Assembly (NCBI GenBank): GCA_015179025.1
Contig: WHUX01000026.1
Coordinates: 124,001-188,000 of the forward strand
DNA length: 64,000 bases
Direction of reading: 5' to 3'
DNA from: Terfezia claveryi
Taxonomy: Eukaryota; Ascomycota; Pezizomycetes; Pezizales; Pezizaceae
Shown here: positions 49,594 through 60,855 of the stretch, piece after piece
Position numbering within the stretch: the stretch's first letter is position 1
Layout: every line of letters begins with the position of its first letter
Program-made: the position numbers and the translations under genes
The notes under the pieces: model-generated
Told to the model about the DNA's origin: nothing
Database searches by the model: none
Seen by the model: only the letters and a program-made list of their open reading frames with translations

Positions 49594-50857
49594 TGGGTGA
49601 CGAGGGTAGTGTTTTGAGGTTGGAGAGCATGGTGCGATGTTGAGACAACTCTTGGGACATTTTGATTTTAACCTAATTCTGGCGAGAAGATTTGTGCATA
49701 TTTGTGCATAATGGTGTTTACAATAATATACCCGTTTCTTTGATTCCTTTATCCTTTATTTCTTTGTTTTCAGTTTCTTTGGTTCGAGGTGGGATCTAGG
49801 CCTTGTTGTTTTCTGTTGATTAGAAGATAAGTGGAGATGGGAAAAGAATAAAAAATACAAGTATTATCATTCATATCTCTCATTGCGTGCGCATCAAGTC
49901 TTCCGGTTTGGGGCTATGTAGAGACAAAGTTTCGGCCTCAAATTACCCTGAAGCCAATCATTCCCAACTACATTTTTACATCTATAAAAACAAATATATA
50001 ATCAATAATGAATATACATATGTACTGTACTTATGTACACTATATAAGCCATATAGGGTAAGCTAGAACTCCCACCATCACATCCCCCCACCAACCCAGC
50101 AAAGAAGTATCCATGCGCAGGCAGGCAACAAGAACAAAGTTCAACATGTCATTATCTCGCTTAAATCGGTGGGGTTAATCAGAAAGTCAGTAGAGTGAGA
50201 GGGGGACACACCTCTCCACCCCCCACCCCCCAACCACCCAGTAGTTTTCCCATCTCATAACTGAATCAGAGAAGAGCAGATCACAGCATTGTCAGCATTG
50301 TTCCTTGCAGTGTCAGATATCAGATCCCCTCGTCCATAATATTCCCTTACTTTACAGCAGCACGAGACACTCTTCCCCCCACCGCCTCCTCTTTTATTTT
50401 TATACATTTTTTTTTTTCCTAGTGAGACTCATCTGTGCATAGACAACGCAGGTGAGGAGGGTACTGAGTTTAAAAGAAAACTCCATTAGATTTAAACTAT
50501 ATATATCTAAGTAACTAGTAAGTAGCACAGTTGTATCGTACTTATAAAATGTATATGCACCAAATACACCGTCAAGTGGGGAATGTGAATCGTAGTCTCG
50601 TAACGTGAATCTTCTCCACCCTCGGGAAGCCCTTCCCATTCCCATCTTCAGCCCCTCGCGTCCTCCTTCCATCCCCACCGGAGGGAGGCGCGAAGAAAAG
50701 AAAGGATAATTACCAATAAATGAAGTACCTCGCTCTCCATAGCAGCAGCAGCACCATACATTTCCATTAATTCCAGCACCAACTCCAAACTCCAATTATC
50801 GCTCAACAAAATATCACTCCCGCAACACACCGCCTCCCATATTTGGGAGGTAAGTAT
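49594..50857. other. Convergent spacer
   Basis: 3' flanks of the RING gene (+) and glycosyltransferase (-). Contains C-rich runs near 50218-50240 and a poly-T near 50405-50419. No gene seen. Confidence 0.6.
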
Positions 50858-52584
50858 TTAGAAATTTTCAAACTCCATAAACCGCTCATACCTGCCGACC
50901 TCCAAGCCCTCCCACATCTCACCATATGGATTCTTCCTCTTCTTCGCCAAGAACCCATCATGAGCTTTCATCACCACGTCAAGCCATGAGTTTGGTTGTG
51001 GGTGTTTCTTCCACTAGATCACAGCCCCAATTAGCAAATGCATATCCAATAAGGTAGGTTGAGGAATGTATAGCTCACCTGATTATGAATATGGTACGTA
51101 TACGCCCCCCTAAAGAAATTCGCCATCGTCCGGTTATTCGGTGGATACAAATCCAGACTAATATCATACTTCTCCCTCTCCTCGAGCCTAGGCAATCCCC
51201 TTAGGACAAACTCCCTCTCCTCCCTAGGGAGAACCTCCTCCAACTGCTCCCCATCCCAGCTCTCCCACTCTCCGGAATTCTTGACGTAACCAACCTCCCC
51301 CATAAACGCAGCATTATAATCTCTAAAACATGGGATTGAACATCGCCCCTCACGGCCCCAATTAAACTCCCCCCAAATTGGATCAAACAACCCCGTCTCA
51401 AACATTGCAAATTCCTCATTTCTCCCATCTTTCCACGCCATGCGACCTATTATGCGTGGGTGGAAGTTGATCCCCATTCGGACACCGCCACGGAGGAGGT
51501 ATGATGAGAGAGAGGAGTTTGCAGAGAGAGACATGATTGCTGTGTTGTAGTCCCCTGGGTGGGTATGTACAGCCCATCTCTCCGCAAACGCATGTTCGGG
51601 AGGGAGTAGTATCGGACGCATATCCCTTAGCATCAGGACGTCCATATCGCAATAGAGCCCTCCCCAGAGGTGCAAAACAATAAACCTCACTGCATCAGAG
51701 ACCGCCACAGGTAAGAAGGTGAGCTGCCTTGGTGTGAGCACCACCCATTCCGAACCATCGGCTTCTCGGATGACTCCGTCCCCAATAACCGTCACTCCTG
51801 TAATTGGGTCCGGGGTGGCATCGATATACCTCGGCTCGACGTTCTCTGGGGACTTTGGCAGCGGGATTCGAGAGGGGAACTTCCACTCCTTAAGTATTAT
51901 GTCTCCTCTTTCTACCAATAGGAGGAATTTTGCAAAAATGGGGTCCCTCATCATGTCCGGCACAGCAAATGGATGTGCGTCTGTATCTAGCCAGAGATAT
52001 AGTCGTGAGCAAGCTAGATTTTGGGTATGTAGATATCCCTTTATGAAGAACTCTACCCTCCATGTTGCAGGGCCAGTCCAGTATGTGTGGTATGGTATTA
52101 TCGGACCAGGGCACTGCCCAATGGAGGAATTGTTCGGCCTCTGTGCCTTGTCAATTTCTGGGTAATCTTTCGATGATTTCGATGGTACATTTGTAGTCGG
52201 GATAAAAAGATATTCCGACTCTTGCCCAGCAAGGTACTTCAGACAATCATACACATTCCGCATCTTTTCCAGGCCCGTTAAGCTCCCCCGGCACACCTCA
52301 ATCAGTCTTGTGAAATTAGCATAAGTGTCAACATGTGGCCGCTTGCCGAGAAAGTCGTCTTGTGGTATTACAAGTGATTCGGGTCTGAGACGGGAAATTA
52401 CCCCTAGAGTCGGCGTCGGCGTGGGCTTGTCTATGAGATCCGATGGCGGATGTAACCTATCGTGTATGTATCCATTCTGGAAGAGATGTATTATGCTGGT
52501 AGTCAGAGCATATGTGATTCCCACGTAGAAGAGATTTCGAAGGAGCAGGAAGGACCGATGGCAGGCTGGTTTTGAGGATTCCAT
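50858..52584 (-). CDS. DXD-motif glycosyltransferase, type II membrane protein
   Basis: Two exons, 52584-51079 and 51013-50858, with a 65-bp intron; 553 aa. One N-terminal hydrophobic segment (about 11-35, SFLLLRNLFYVGITYALTT) gives a type II topology expected of Golgi transferases. The catalytic region shows PYHTYWTGPATWRVE, LYLWLDTD, and the sugar-nucleotide motif LWGGLYCDMDVLML (DXD-type, preceded by the conserved AVRFIVLH). A cysteine-rich block (RCSIPCFRDYN) and HIHNQ follow near the C-terminus. This matches the Gly_transf_sug (DXD) superfamily that includes fungal Och1-like and alpha-1,4-type enzymes. Donor and acceptor sugars cannot be deduced. The downstream exon adds a basic tail ending MEFENF. 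Confidence 0.88.
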
Positions 52585-55500
52585 TGTGGAGAAGTAGCCG
52601 TGCTAGCTCTGAACACGAGCAGCTCGCTCTCCTACAACGGCGAAAAGACTCTGAGAAAGAAATGATAGCTGAGCAGTGGTAGAATGTAATCAAAAGGTGA
52701 AGTGAGCTGTCTCGTGCTGAAATAATGATTAAATCGTCGTAAGAACCCCGCGATACAAGTAGCGATCTCTCAATGTTGAGCTTGGAGGTGCGAATCCGAA
52801 GGAACTACTTCTAGTGAGTGGGCGAGTGGGGGACCATGTACTGCCAGCTCCTCCAATCCAGTTCCGTACAGTCCGTCCAAGGTAAGAGAATGTGTGAGAA
52901 TCAAGTTTGACTTTGTGTGGTGGTGGGGTGCTCAGGAGGCTGTGTGCGAGTAAAATCTTAGAAGAGGCCAAGCAAGGGACAGATGAGACCAAAATGCTTG
53001 GTTGCTATGTACATACATTATGTAGATTGCAGTTCACCCACCCACTCGCTGGATGTCTGGCGATAAGTTGCCAAAATAATTATCGAATATTATATGGTAC
53101 CGGTACTGTACCTGTACTGTACTGTAAGTATGCTCTGGAGTACTAATAAATTGTGCATACACAAATTTGGCTATGAAGAAAACATAAACAAAACACATAA
53201 AACATGGTTATGGAAGTGCACACAAAAATCTACATATGGTACACGAGGGTGTATCACAAGAAGAATAAAGGCATGGGCTGTTTTCCAGTGAATGTATGGT
53301 AATGGGACATATATATTTGATATAGAACAAGGTTCATTTCTATTCACTAATCGATTGTTGAGTACGGTACCTACATATATGTAATACAAGATAATGGGTA
53401 CGCGTACCCCCTGTTACCGAGAATGTGATGCCAGCAATCAATCGGCCGCCGATTACCAGAACACGTGCCTAGGATGTACTTGTAGGATTTCATATTGGTA
53501 TATATGATGCACGTCCGAAGAAGACACAAGGTATGTAGTATTCATTGACCTGTATTATATACAGAAAATGGCAATTGAAGCTGTAGTCTGGGCATGAAGT
53601 TGAGAGGTTTGGATAGACATATGTAGGTAATCACAAACAGTCTAGATGAAATCGTAGTGAACAGAATTACCAGAAATCAGTTTGTCATCAAACGGCCCAA
53701 CTAACTGAGACCAGCAGCACTGGTAGCCCATATAATCTTGACCCCGCCCGGCCTTCATCGTTACAGGTGTCGACAGATTCCTCACATAGGTAATCCCCGA
53801 TGTACGTGTCTCTAATCTCACTCTTTCTCTGTCTACAAAAAGGCGGGTAATGCCTCTTCCCAGTCTCTGTCTAGCCCCCAAAAAGTCACTTCACGAAGAT
53901 GCACATCAGAGTGCTTAAGCCCTGATACCCCCTGAGTTTTTGCATGGGTGAATATCTCCCTACGAATACGGGCAACAAGTTCCCCCTGCCACTCTAGGTA
54001 AGAGGTGACAGTACCTAAGCCTGAGCCATCACGGCCGAGTTGAAGCAGCGCTGGAGCAGTGGTGTTTTGTAGAGCGAGCTTGTTTGGTGGGCGCGCAGCT
54101 TCACCCGCAGAAGTGATGAACAATCTGACATGCCCAACAGGAAGGAAGTGGGTAAAACTCTTACAAGCCAATCATACTGGCCTAAGGGTATGAACTTATG
54201 ATTTCGAGGTGGTTGATTCCGAGGGCAGTGAGGCAATGTAGGTTGAGTAGAAATCTACAATGTTGAATCTACAATGTTGAATGCGTGGTTCTGCCTAACC
54301 TTCTAACTCTGCCACTGGCAATTGATCAGAGATCCATTCCTCTATTGAGTCATCATTTGATAAACCACGTACCGGGGAGAGTTTACATACGTGTTTTGGG
54401 GGCCGGGTACCCCCGCCCGTGGCCCGAGGTTCAGTGTCAGTCTGCACAGATTGTAATTTTTGGTAGTCTGGTTGGCACTATTTTTGGCTCCAGTACAGGC
54501 GCTATATAGTTGAATGAGTGCTTACTATGGTGCATATTAACTTATCAAAGGCAATCACGAGGTGTTTCAGAGAATGTAACCTAGGTAGAACTCGTAAGGA
54601 TTATGAGATCTTAGGATATATGAACGTAGATATTGGGGATTGATCTGTAAGAGAGATGTATTGCTTGCTTGATCTATATCTCTGCTTTAAGGGTTCTAGC
54701 AGTCTATATATACATATCTCCTCCGTATTCACACATGCTTGTCATATGCCTTCTTATCCACATGCCTCTATGTCCATATGTTGTTGACGTACTCACATGG
54801 TTGCACATGTATTGGAAGAGTATTTCCTACAGAACTGCCTTCAAGTATTCCTCGAAAGGGCCTTGTTGACGACGGGGTCTTATAGCTTGATAGCGCCCAG
54901 CCCAGTCAGTGGGTCTTAAACGGAACCAATGGTCTTCTCGGCGCGCTAGCTCTTCAAAGAATTTATCAGGGATCTCCCAGTTGTAGTTTGGCGGGGGGCT
55001 TGTATTAAGTCCGACTCGATTTTTGTAATTTCAGATGTCTTTTCCCTCCCTCTCCGGATTGCGACCTTTAAAAGCCCGTGGGACGCGAGAAGAGACCCAT
55101 ATAAGGATCGTCAAAATAGGAGAATGGAATTATGCCCCGTGGCTATTTAGATGCTCGTACTTTAGAATGGACTCCACAAACCTCCAATCGGATCCGAGAG
55201 ATAGAGCATACTATCCGTGAAGATTGCCATGCAGTAATTCTGCGTGTAATCACAAAACCTGATATTAATCGTCCAATGATGCCACAACATCCATATATAT
55301 ATAAACTCCTAATTCTACCGGTGCATTCACAGTATTAGTGCGTTCAATTTTCCTACCACTGATCCAAGTCCCAACCCAGCTCTCTAGTCATGATTTTCTA
55401 AGTATTATTCTCCAGCTCTCCCACAGGTGATCTTTTGTGACCGCTCATGTTGAATATCCCCGGTAGCGATGATCGCCTCCCACAATTTCGAATTAAGACC

Positions 55501-57175
55501 ACAAAATACAGAACCGGCACTTGAGCACACCTAACCTACTTCCCCCAATCCGCTCTCAATCATTCAATTCCCTTGTCAACGTGGCAGAGGCTCAAGAAGA
55601 AAACATATATGTTCGAAGTCAGCATTGATTATCATCAAACCTTAATGCATTTGGTGTGGTAAATTTTTGTCAAAAAAATTTCATATCCTGGTGCTCTGGA
55701 TCTATCCTGCCAAAAAGATTAGCTCTGTCTCTTGGAGTACAAATGATGTCAGTCATTAGCTTCAATACCCCTTGCCCAAGGCAAACTGTAGGGCAAACTG
55801 CCTTGCTGAATACTTTTAGATGATATTGAGCAGCCGTTGTTATAGCCCGGTCGGTAACTGTTGTTGAGGTTCTACCGGCCTATTGGAGCTCGAGGCTAAC
55901 AACTCGACCCAATTGAGGTTGAATATGCAATAATGTTTGAAACCAGAGTTCTAATTGTGGTACAGTGACTTTGCCATGGTTTAACGAGCTGAAGTGCTCG
56001 GAGGCCTTGGTAAGTGCCTAAGTCAACCCCAAGTCACCGCCTGGCGAGACCTGATGAGTACGCCTTTACTTATTTTGATCATTCTGACTAGAGAAGGCCC
56101 TCCTTCATGGCGGCCCACAGAATCGGTCGTGGCAGGCAGACTACACACTATCCTGGTATCTAATTGTCTCTGCCTAACCTGTGCTACGAATTACTCCATT
56201 CTATTTAGACTACATTCTATTCCGTTGCCTACTTGCCGAATGCCGGCTCGAGACAACCAGATCATAGCTAATCATGGCATTTTCCTTGGGCCAATTCAGA
56301 GTCCTGTGAGTTTATTTTTGATACTCCCTCACGCAAGCTTAGCATAAATGTTCTATGATACTTCCGGTGGTTCTACAGCAGGTAGTTAGATGCCACTACA
56401 AATGTGTGGTGGGTCTAGCCTGGTCTGTGGATTTTCTATTGAGGTGAAGGGTCCTACCTGGCTTCCATTAACCCCACAACCATGATCCTACATTTATTAA
56501 CTCTAGTTGTAGCCTTTCATGACGCTTCCTATAGGTTTTCTGGGGTGGACTGATTCCTGGATCTTGATGATCCGGAGTTTTAAGGAAATCTGCTTAAACC
56601 AGTCAAAGTGTACTCCAAGTGGGTTCACCAAATCAGGCGGTCGTGGCATGATTTCAACAGAAACCCTACTGATTCTCTAGATCTATGTATGGACCTTGGT
56701 CTCAATCCTATAGGCCCTATGAGCAATAAGTACCAGACAAGAGCTTTCACAGAAAATTTCTCGACAAAATTCGCCAAGAAGTATAATTCAGCAGAAACAC
56801 ACAGTTATAAATAGCCTGTGTCACTCATGCATCTCCCCCTACTGCTGACATATTATTAATATTTGATAGAGACCTCCCGGTCCTGGGGTCGATATACAGA
56901 AACAAAATGCAATCGTACCAGAAGGATATCAGGAAAAAAAAGATGCTAAGAAACGCAAAAAAGATGCATCGTACTCTGGTCCAGAGGTGTTATTTTACAA
57001 AAACTTCCATGGCAAGCATCTATGCCGAAACACCTCGATGATACCTTAGACTCAATATCTCACCAATCTTCCATGAATATACCCAGGCATAATCTCCATA
57101 ACTTCACCGACTAGCTCATTCATCCATCCTCATGAAATCTTATACCCAGTTTACCTACCTAATAAACCGCGACCC
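52585..57175. other. Long spacer with possible gene fragments
   Basis: No intact gene. On the minus strand, 53650-54230 gives protein-like fragments in three frames (ARIRREIFTHAKTQGVSGLK and neighbours) that I cannot identify; they may be a decayed gene. A GTACCGGTACTGTACCTGTA-type palindromic cluster lies at about 53096-53127. One full copy of the dispersed motif is at 54464. Nothing recognisable was found at 54800-57175. Confidence 0.45.
54464..54478 (+). repeat. Dispersed 15-bp motif, full copy
   Basis: TAGTCTGGTTGGCAC, identical to the copy at 1061 more than 53 kb away. Confidence 0.8.
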
Positions 57176-58162
57176 TCAACTTCCTTGATTATCACTTGGC
57201 ATCTCTACAAAGACGTGACCTTCTTGAGCAATCCCTGGACCTCCTTGTGGTGGCCTCTGCTGGCCATACAATTCCTGGAGATATTGACCCTGGTGACCAG
57301 GTGGCAATGGAGCCGGAGTTGTAGTGGTCGTCACTGGAACTGTCGACGACACCACCTCTGCATCTTTGGCTACATAATAGCCGGTCGCTGGCTGTTCCAG
57401 CTCTTGATACCCCTGCATCAGCGGCTGCTGTTGTTGTTGCATGATGGGCTGCTGTTGTGGAGGGTATACAGGCGCGCTATAAGGAGGATATGCTGGAGGG
57501 GGTGAACCCATATACTGAACTTGCGGTAGCGGTTGAGGTACAGCTGCTGGTGGAGGGGGTGCTACAGTTGACATAGCTTGAAGACGCTGTTCCCTGGCCC
57601 TGTGCTTCATACAGAAGACAATCAGACCAGCAATGATAGCTATCACAGCGACACCACCAACGACAATTCCGATAATTGCAGCTGTCGACAAGCCACCAGA
57701 ACTTGTGGTAGTATTTGGATTACTGGTTCCAGTTGCGGATGGATTGCTGCTGTGGGGTATAGTTGTAGGGACGACGAGGTTGGGTATCGACTCGCTTGCG
57801 ATGGGAAATATGTATGTAGGTGTTTCCAGAGCTTGGTTGATGGTAGACGCCCAATTGTAACCGTGCTTGATACATCCTTCATTTACCAAACCGAGAGCTA
57901 TCTCAATATCCGCTGTCGAACATTCGGTAACAGCACAGTAATAGAGCACGATGAAGATCCCAATTGCTTGGTCCTTACAGACGCATGCTATAGTAGGGGT
58001 ATAGGAACAGTAAGTCGATGCAGCTAATTGCAAACATTGTGCTTGCTGGATACAGAGTGGATACTGGCTGACGCTCGTCGGGAGTGGACTATCTTGTGCT
58101 GCGGAAAGTGTGAGCTTTGTAGACCAAAGCAAGAAGAACAACGGTCGTTGAATTATCTTCAT
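57176..58162 (-). CDS. CFEM-like cell-surface protein with single membrane helix
   Basis: Single exon, 328 aa from the ATG at 58162. It was chosen because it begins a clean signal peptide (MKIIQRPLFFLLWSTKLTLS, cleavage likely near AAQ), whereas the longer frame to 58285 would bury it. The ectodomain, about 35-105, has eight cysteines with spacing like CFEM domains (PLCIQQAQC, STYC, ACVCKD, YYCAVTEC, EGC). A Ser/Thr-rich stalk, a glycine-rich membrane helix (AAIIGIVVGGVAVIAIIAGL) and a cytoplasmic Pro/Gln-rich tail (PPPAYPPYSAP, QQQQQPLM) follow. Fungal CFEM proteins act in haem or iron capture, adhesion or surface sensing. The single-pass form with a long tail suggests a receptor-like role, which is inference. 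Confidence 0.8.
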   Translation of the reverse strand: MKIIQRPLFFLLWSTKLTLSAAQDSPLPTSVSQYPLCIQQAQCLQLAASTYCSYTPTIACVCKDQAIGIFIVLYYCAVTECSTADIEIALGLVNEGCIKHGYNWASTINQALETPTYIFPIASESIPNLVVPTTIPHSSNPSATGTSNPNTTTSSGGLSTAAIIGIVVGGVAVIAIIAGLIVFCMKHRAREQRLQAMSTVAPPPPAAVPQPLPQVQYMGSPPPAYPPYSAPVYPPQQQPIMQQQQQPLMQGYQELEQPATGYYVAKDAEVVSSTVPVTTTTTPAPLPPGHQGQYLQELYGQQRPPQGGPGIAQEGHVFVEMPSDNQGS

Positions 58163-59485
58163 CGAGAAGTTTCTGTGCTTGCAATATGTATGAAAGTACT
58201 GCTTTTTGAGTGGACACACTAATAAGCGGAAATTGTCGGATTTGTTGAATATTGACGGAGATGAGGTTGGTGGGGTACGGCTCAAATTGCATATACCCAG
58301 TCAAGCTAGAGCTTCAATCGGTGAGGTCTGTTCGGGGCCAAGAGGTCTCCAGGGGGCTGGCTGGACATGAAAGAATGGATGGAGGAAGTTCAGGTTGAGG
58401 GCTGGATAATCCCAGCGTGGAGCCAGCAGTGGGCAGGTGTGTTCCCACAATTGAGAAAGTTGTCTTTTCTCTCCAGACCCTGGTGATCTTTACCGCTGTC
58501 GCTTCCACGCCATTATTGGCTAAAGCTTTGTGTAACAACTTTCATTTGACAGCTGGAAAAAACTTTGTGGTACGGGCTGCAGGGAGGGGCTGAGGGTTAG
58601 TGATACCCTCCTTGTACTCCGACTGTTACTCTACTATGATTTTTTCTTTTTCTTTTGTTGGCTGGCATTGGCTAATGCTATATTGGAATACAACAAAAGG
58701 GAATCTTGCTCTATCTAATCCCTCTCCTCTGTCAATTTATTGCCATCACTACGAGCTGGAGCTGGAGAAGCTTGGAACAGGAGAGGCTTTACCCATCGAG
58801 TAATTCCCATGGGTCTATAATGTACAGTACATACTAGTAGCGTAAAAAAAAAAAATAGGGGAGTTTTTCAACAATTAAAGCCACAGAATTTCTAGATGCT
58901 ATTTTCAGGTTCTATGCATGTCAGGTTTTGATGCTTCACCAGCCAGCCCCATGGAATAGGGTTCTCATGTGATAAGCATATGTACATGTTTCTTTTCCAG
59001 CTGCAATGGCTTGAACAAGCCACAGGCCGCCCCGGGGGGGGGGGGGCGGAGAGCTACCGGTATCTCCCGTGTGGAACTCACAGTGAGTAACGCCACCAGA
59101 GGTTGTCACGAGACTTACTTACCGTAACCTTACCTTTTATTTAAAAACTTCTATTTTAGGAAAAACTTGACAATTATTGGATTGTAAGTCTGGTTGGGCT
59201 GTACCTACACGCATGTGCAACCTTTTATTTTTTTGGTGTAACATCTCGCTTAGGGGGAAGTTCTTAATTATGTGCTGTAGGTACACAAGTAAGGTTAATG
59301 TGTAAGTACTGTACATATGTACCGCTAGCTTGTTTTGGTAACCAAAAAAAGTTACTCCCGGATTGGGAAGTAGAGAAGTTACCTAGGTGGTGCCTGACCG
59401 GTTACGGTAAACTACCCTAACCTAAAGGGGAGTGCGAATAAATTTTCTTTTACTAGTCCTTTTACTTTGTATTTTTCCCCCGTGA

Positions 59486-59501
59486 GAAAAAGAAAAAGAA
59501 A

Positions 59502-59533
<32 letters not shown>

Positions 59534-59534
59534 A
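59486..59534. repeat. (GAAAAA)n microsatellite
   Basis: About seven hexanucleotide units ending in a poly-A run. Confidence 0.9.
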
Positions 59535-59643
59535 TGAAGGCCACTTCAGCTCGAAAAAACTTTAATTTTCTTTGGTACGGGATCAGGCATAACTAATTGT
59601 TTTGTTTCATTCTATATATACAGTAATAGTAGTAGTACATATG

Positions 59644-59672
59644 TACATACATACATACATAGATACATACAT
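59644..59672. repeat. (CATA)n microsatellite
   Basis: About seven CATA-type units with one interruption (GATA). Confidence 0.85.
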
Positions 59673-59689
59673 TTATTATTATTATCATC

Positions 59690-59693
<4 letters not shown>

Positions 59694-59727
<34 letters not shown>
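59694..59727. repeat. Poly-T tract of 34
   Basis: Uninterrupted T34; its exact length is doubtful in any assembly. Confidence 0.9.
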
Positions 59728-59728
<1 letters not shown>

Positions 59729-60855
59729 AGGCAGGGGGGGGTTCGTTAAATTAAATGGGAATCTGATGAAGGCGTTAACTAGACCTATATCAAATATAAT
59801 ATATAAACAACCAGGCTATCATTGATCCCGCCGCAGGCAGTTAACTGGGAACTGGGATGTATCTAGCTCCGGGTCGGGTCAATTGGGATTTCCTCCTGGG
59901 TTATTATCTAATATTATCTAATATAGTTCCAATTTGTTTGTTCGTTCAGCTATACTACCTACATAGCTAGAGCTGAGTAAGTTTCCACAGTCAATACGAA
60001 TGATTGGCACATGGACTTTACACCTCGAGGATGCCTGCGGGCTAAGTTTGATTGTGATTATGTCGAGTAAGCTGAAGTTATCCGACAAGTTTCATCTCTT
60101 CTAGGCGTCCCCCCATAAGATTAGTTTGCTTGCTGAAGGGTCTTTTGGTTGGATAAAGGTTAAATCAAGTATACAATCATACTTTGATGGCGTTCAGGCT
60201 GTTGGATTTTTGCATTATATAACCTTTTATTAATCGGGTTTTAGGCACGGTCTTCTCTTGGAATTCCCATATATCTATCACCTACTGTAAAGACTGGCCT
60301 TGTTCGATTTGGATTACAGATAACTTCTGGCCGGAATTATATTGCATAATATTGTTCTCCCAATAATAGGTAATACTAAATGTATCTTTTTTCCTAACCT
60401 CCCCCCATGAGGAATTTTGCTTCGAAACAAGTCACATAATATTTATATAACTCCCTTCCCGTTTTCCCTCCCCGCAGAGATAGCTTATAGCTATGGACCT
60501 CAAGTTTCTCGTGGGTAAACTGTACAAATGCATATACAAATGCAACTTTGAGATCAAGCCCAAATGCCTACATCTGTAGTCTGTACAAATTAAGGGAGAC
60601 ACACTGTTTGGAAAGATAAGCCAAAACATGACATGTATATAGACATTACTATACTAGTACTACTACCTTATTTTTTTTTCTGATCTATATATGAAAGATA
60701 CAAAATTAAACCCAGCCCCTAAATGACATCCCTATTTTCTTTTCCCCACCTCTAAAGAAACTTGAAATTGAACCCCACATGGATTGCGAGCACATAAAAA
60801 AAAAAAAGAAGAAAAGAAATTCAAATCAAATACCATAATGAACCCAAAGCCCAAC

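Larger units (their letters stand above)
58163..60855. other. Spacer rich in microsatellites
   Basis: Holds a G13 tract (59034-59046), (GAAAAA)n, (CATA)n and a T34 tract, plus a partial dispersed motif (AAGTCTGGTTGG at about 59187). No gene supported. Confidence 0.6.

Noticed and set aside
44172..52584. A secondary-metabolite cluster around the P450
   Set aside because: The neighbours (MARVEL, RING, glycosyltransferase, coiled-coil protein) include no synthase, terpene cyclase or cluster regulator.
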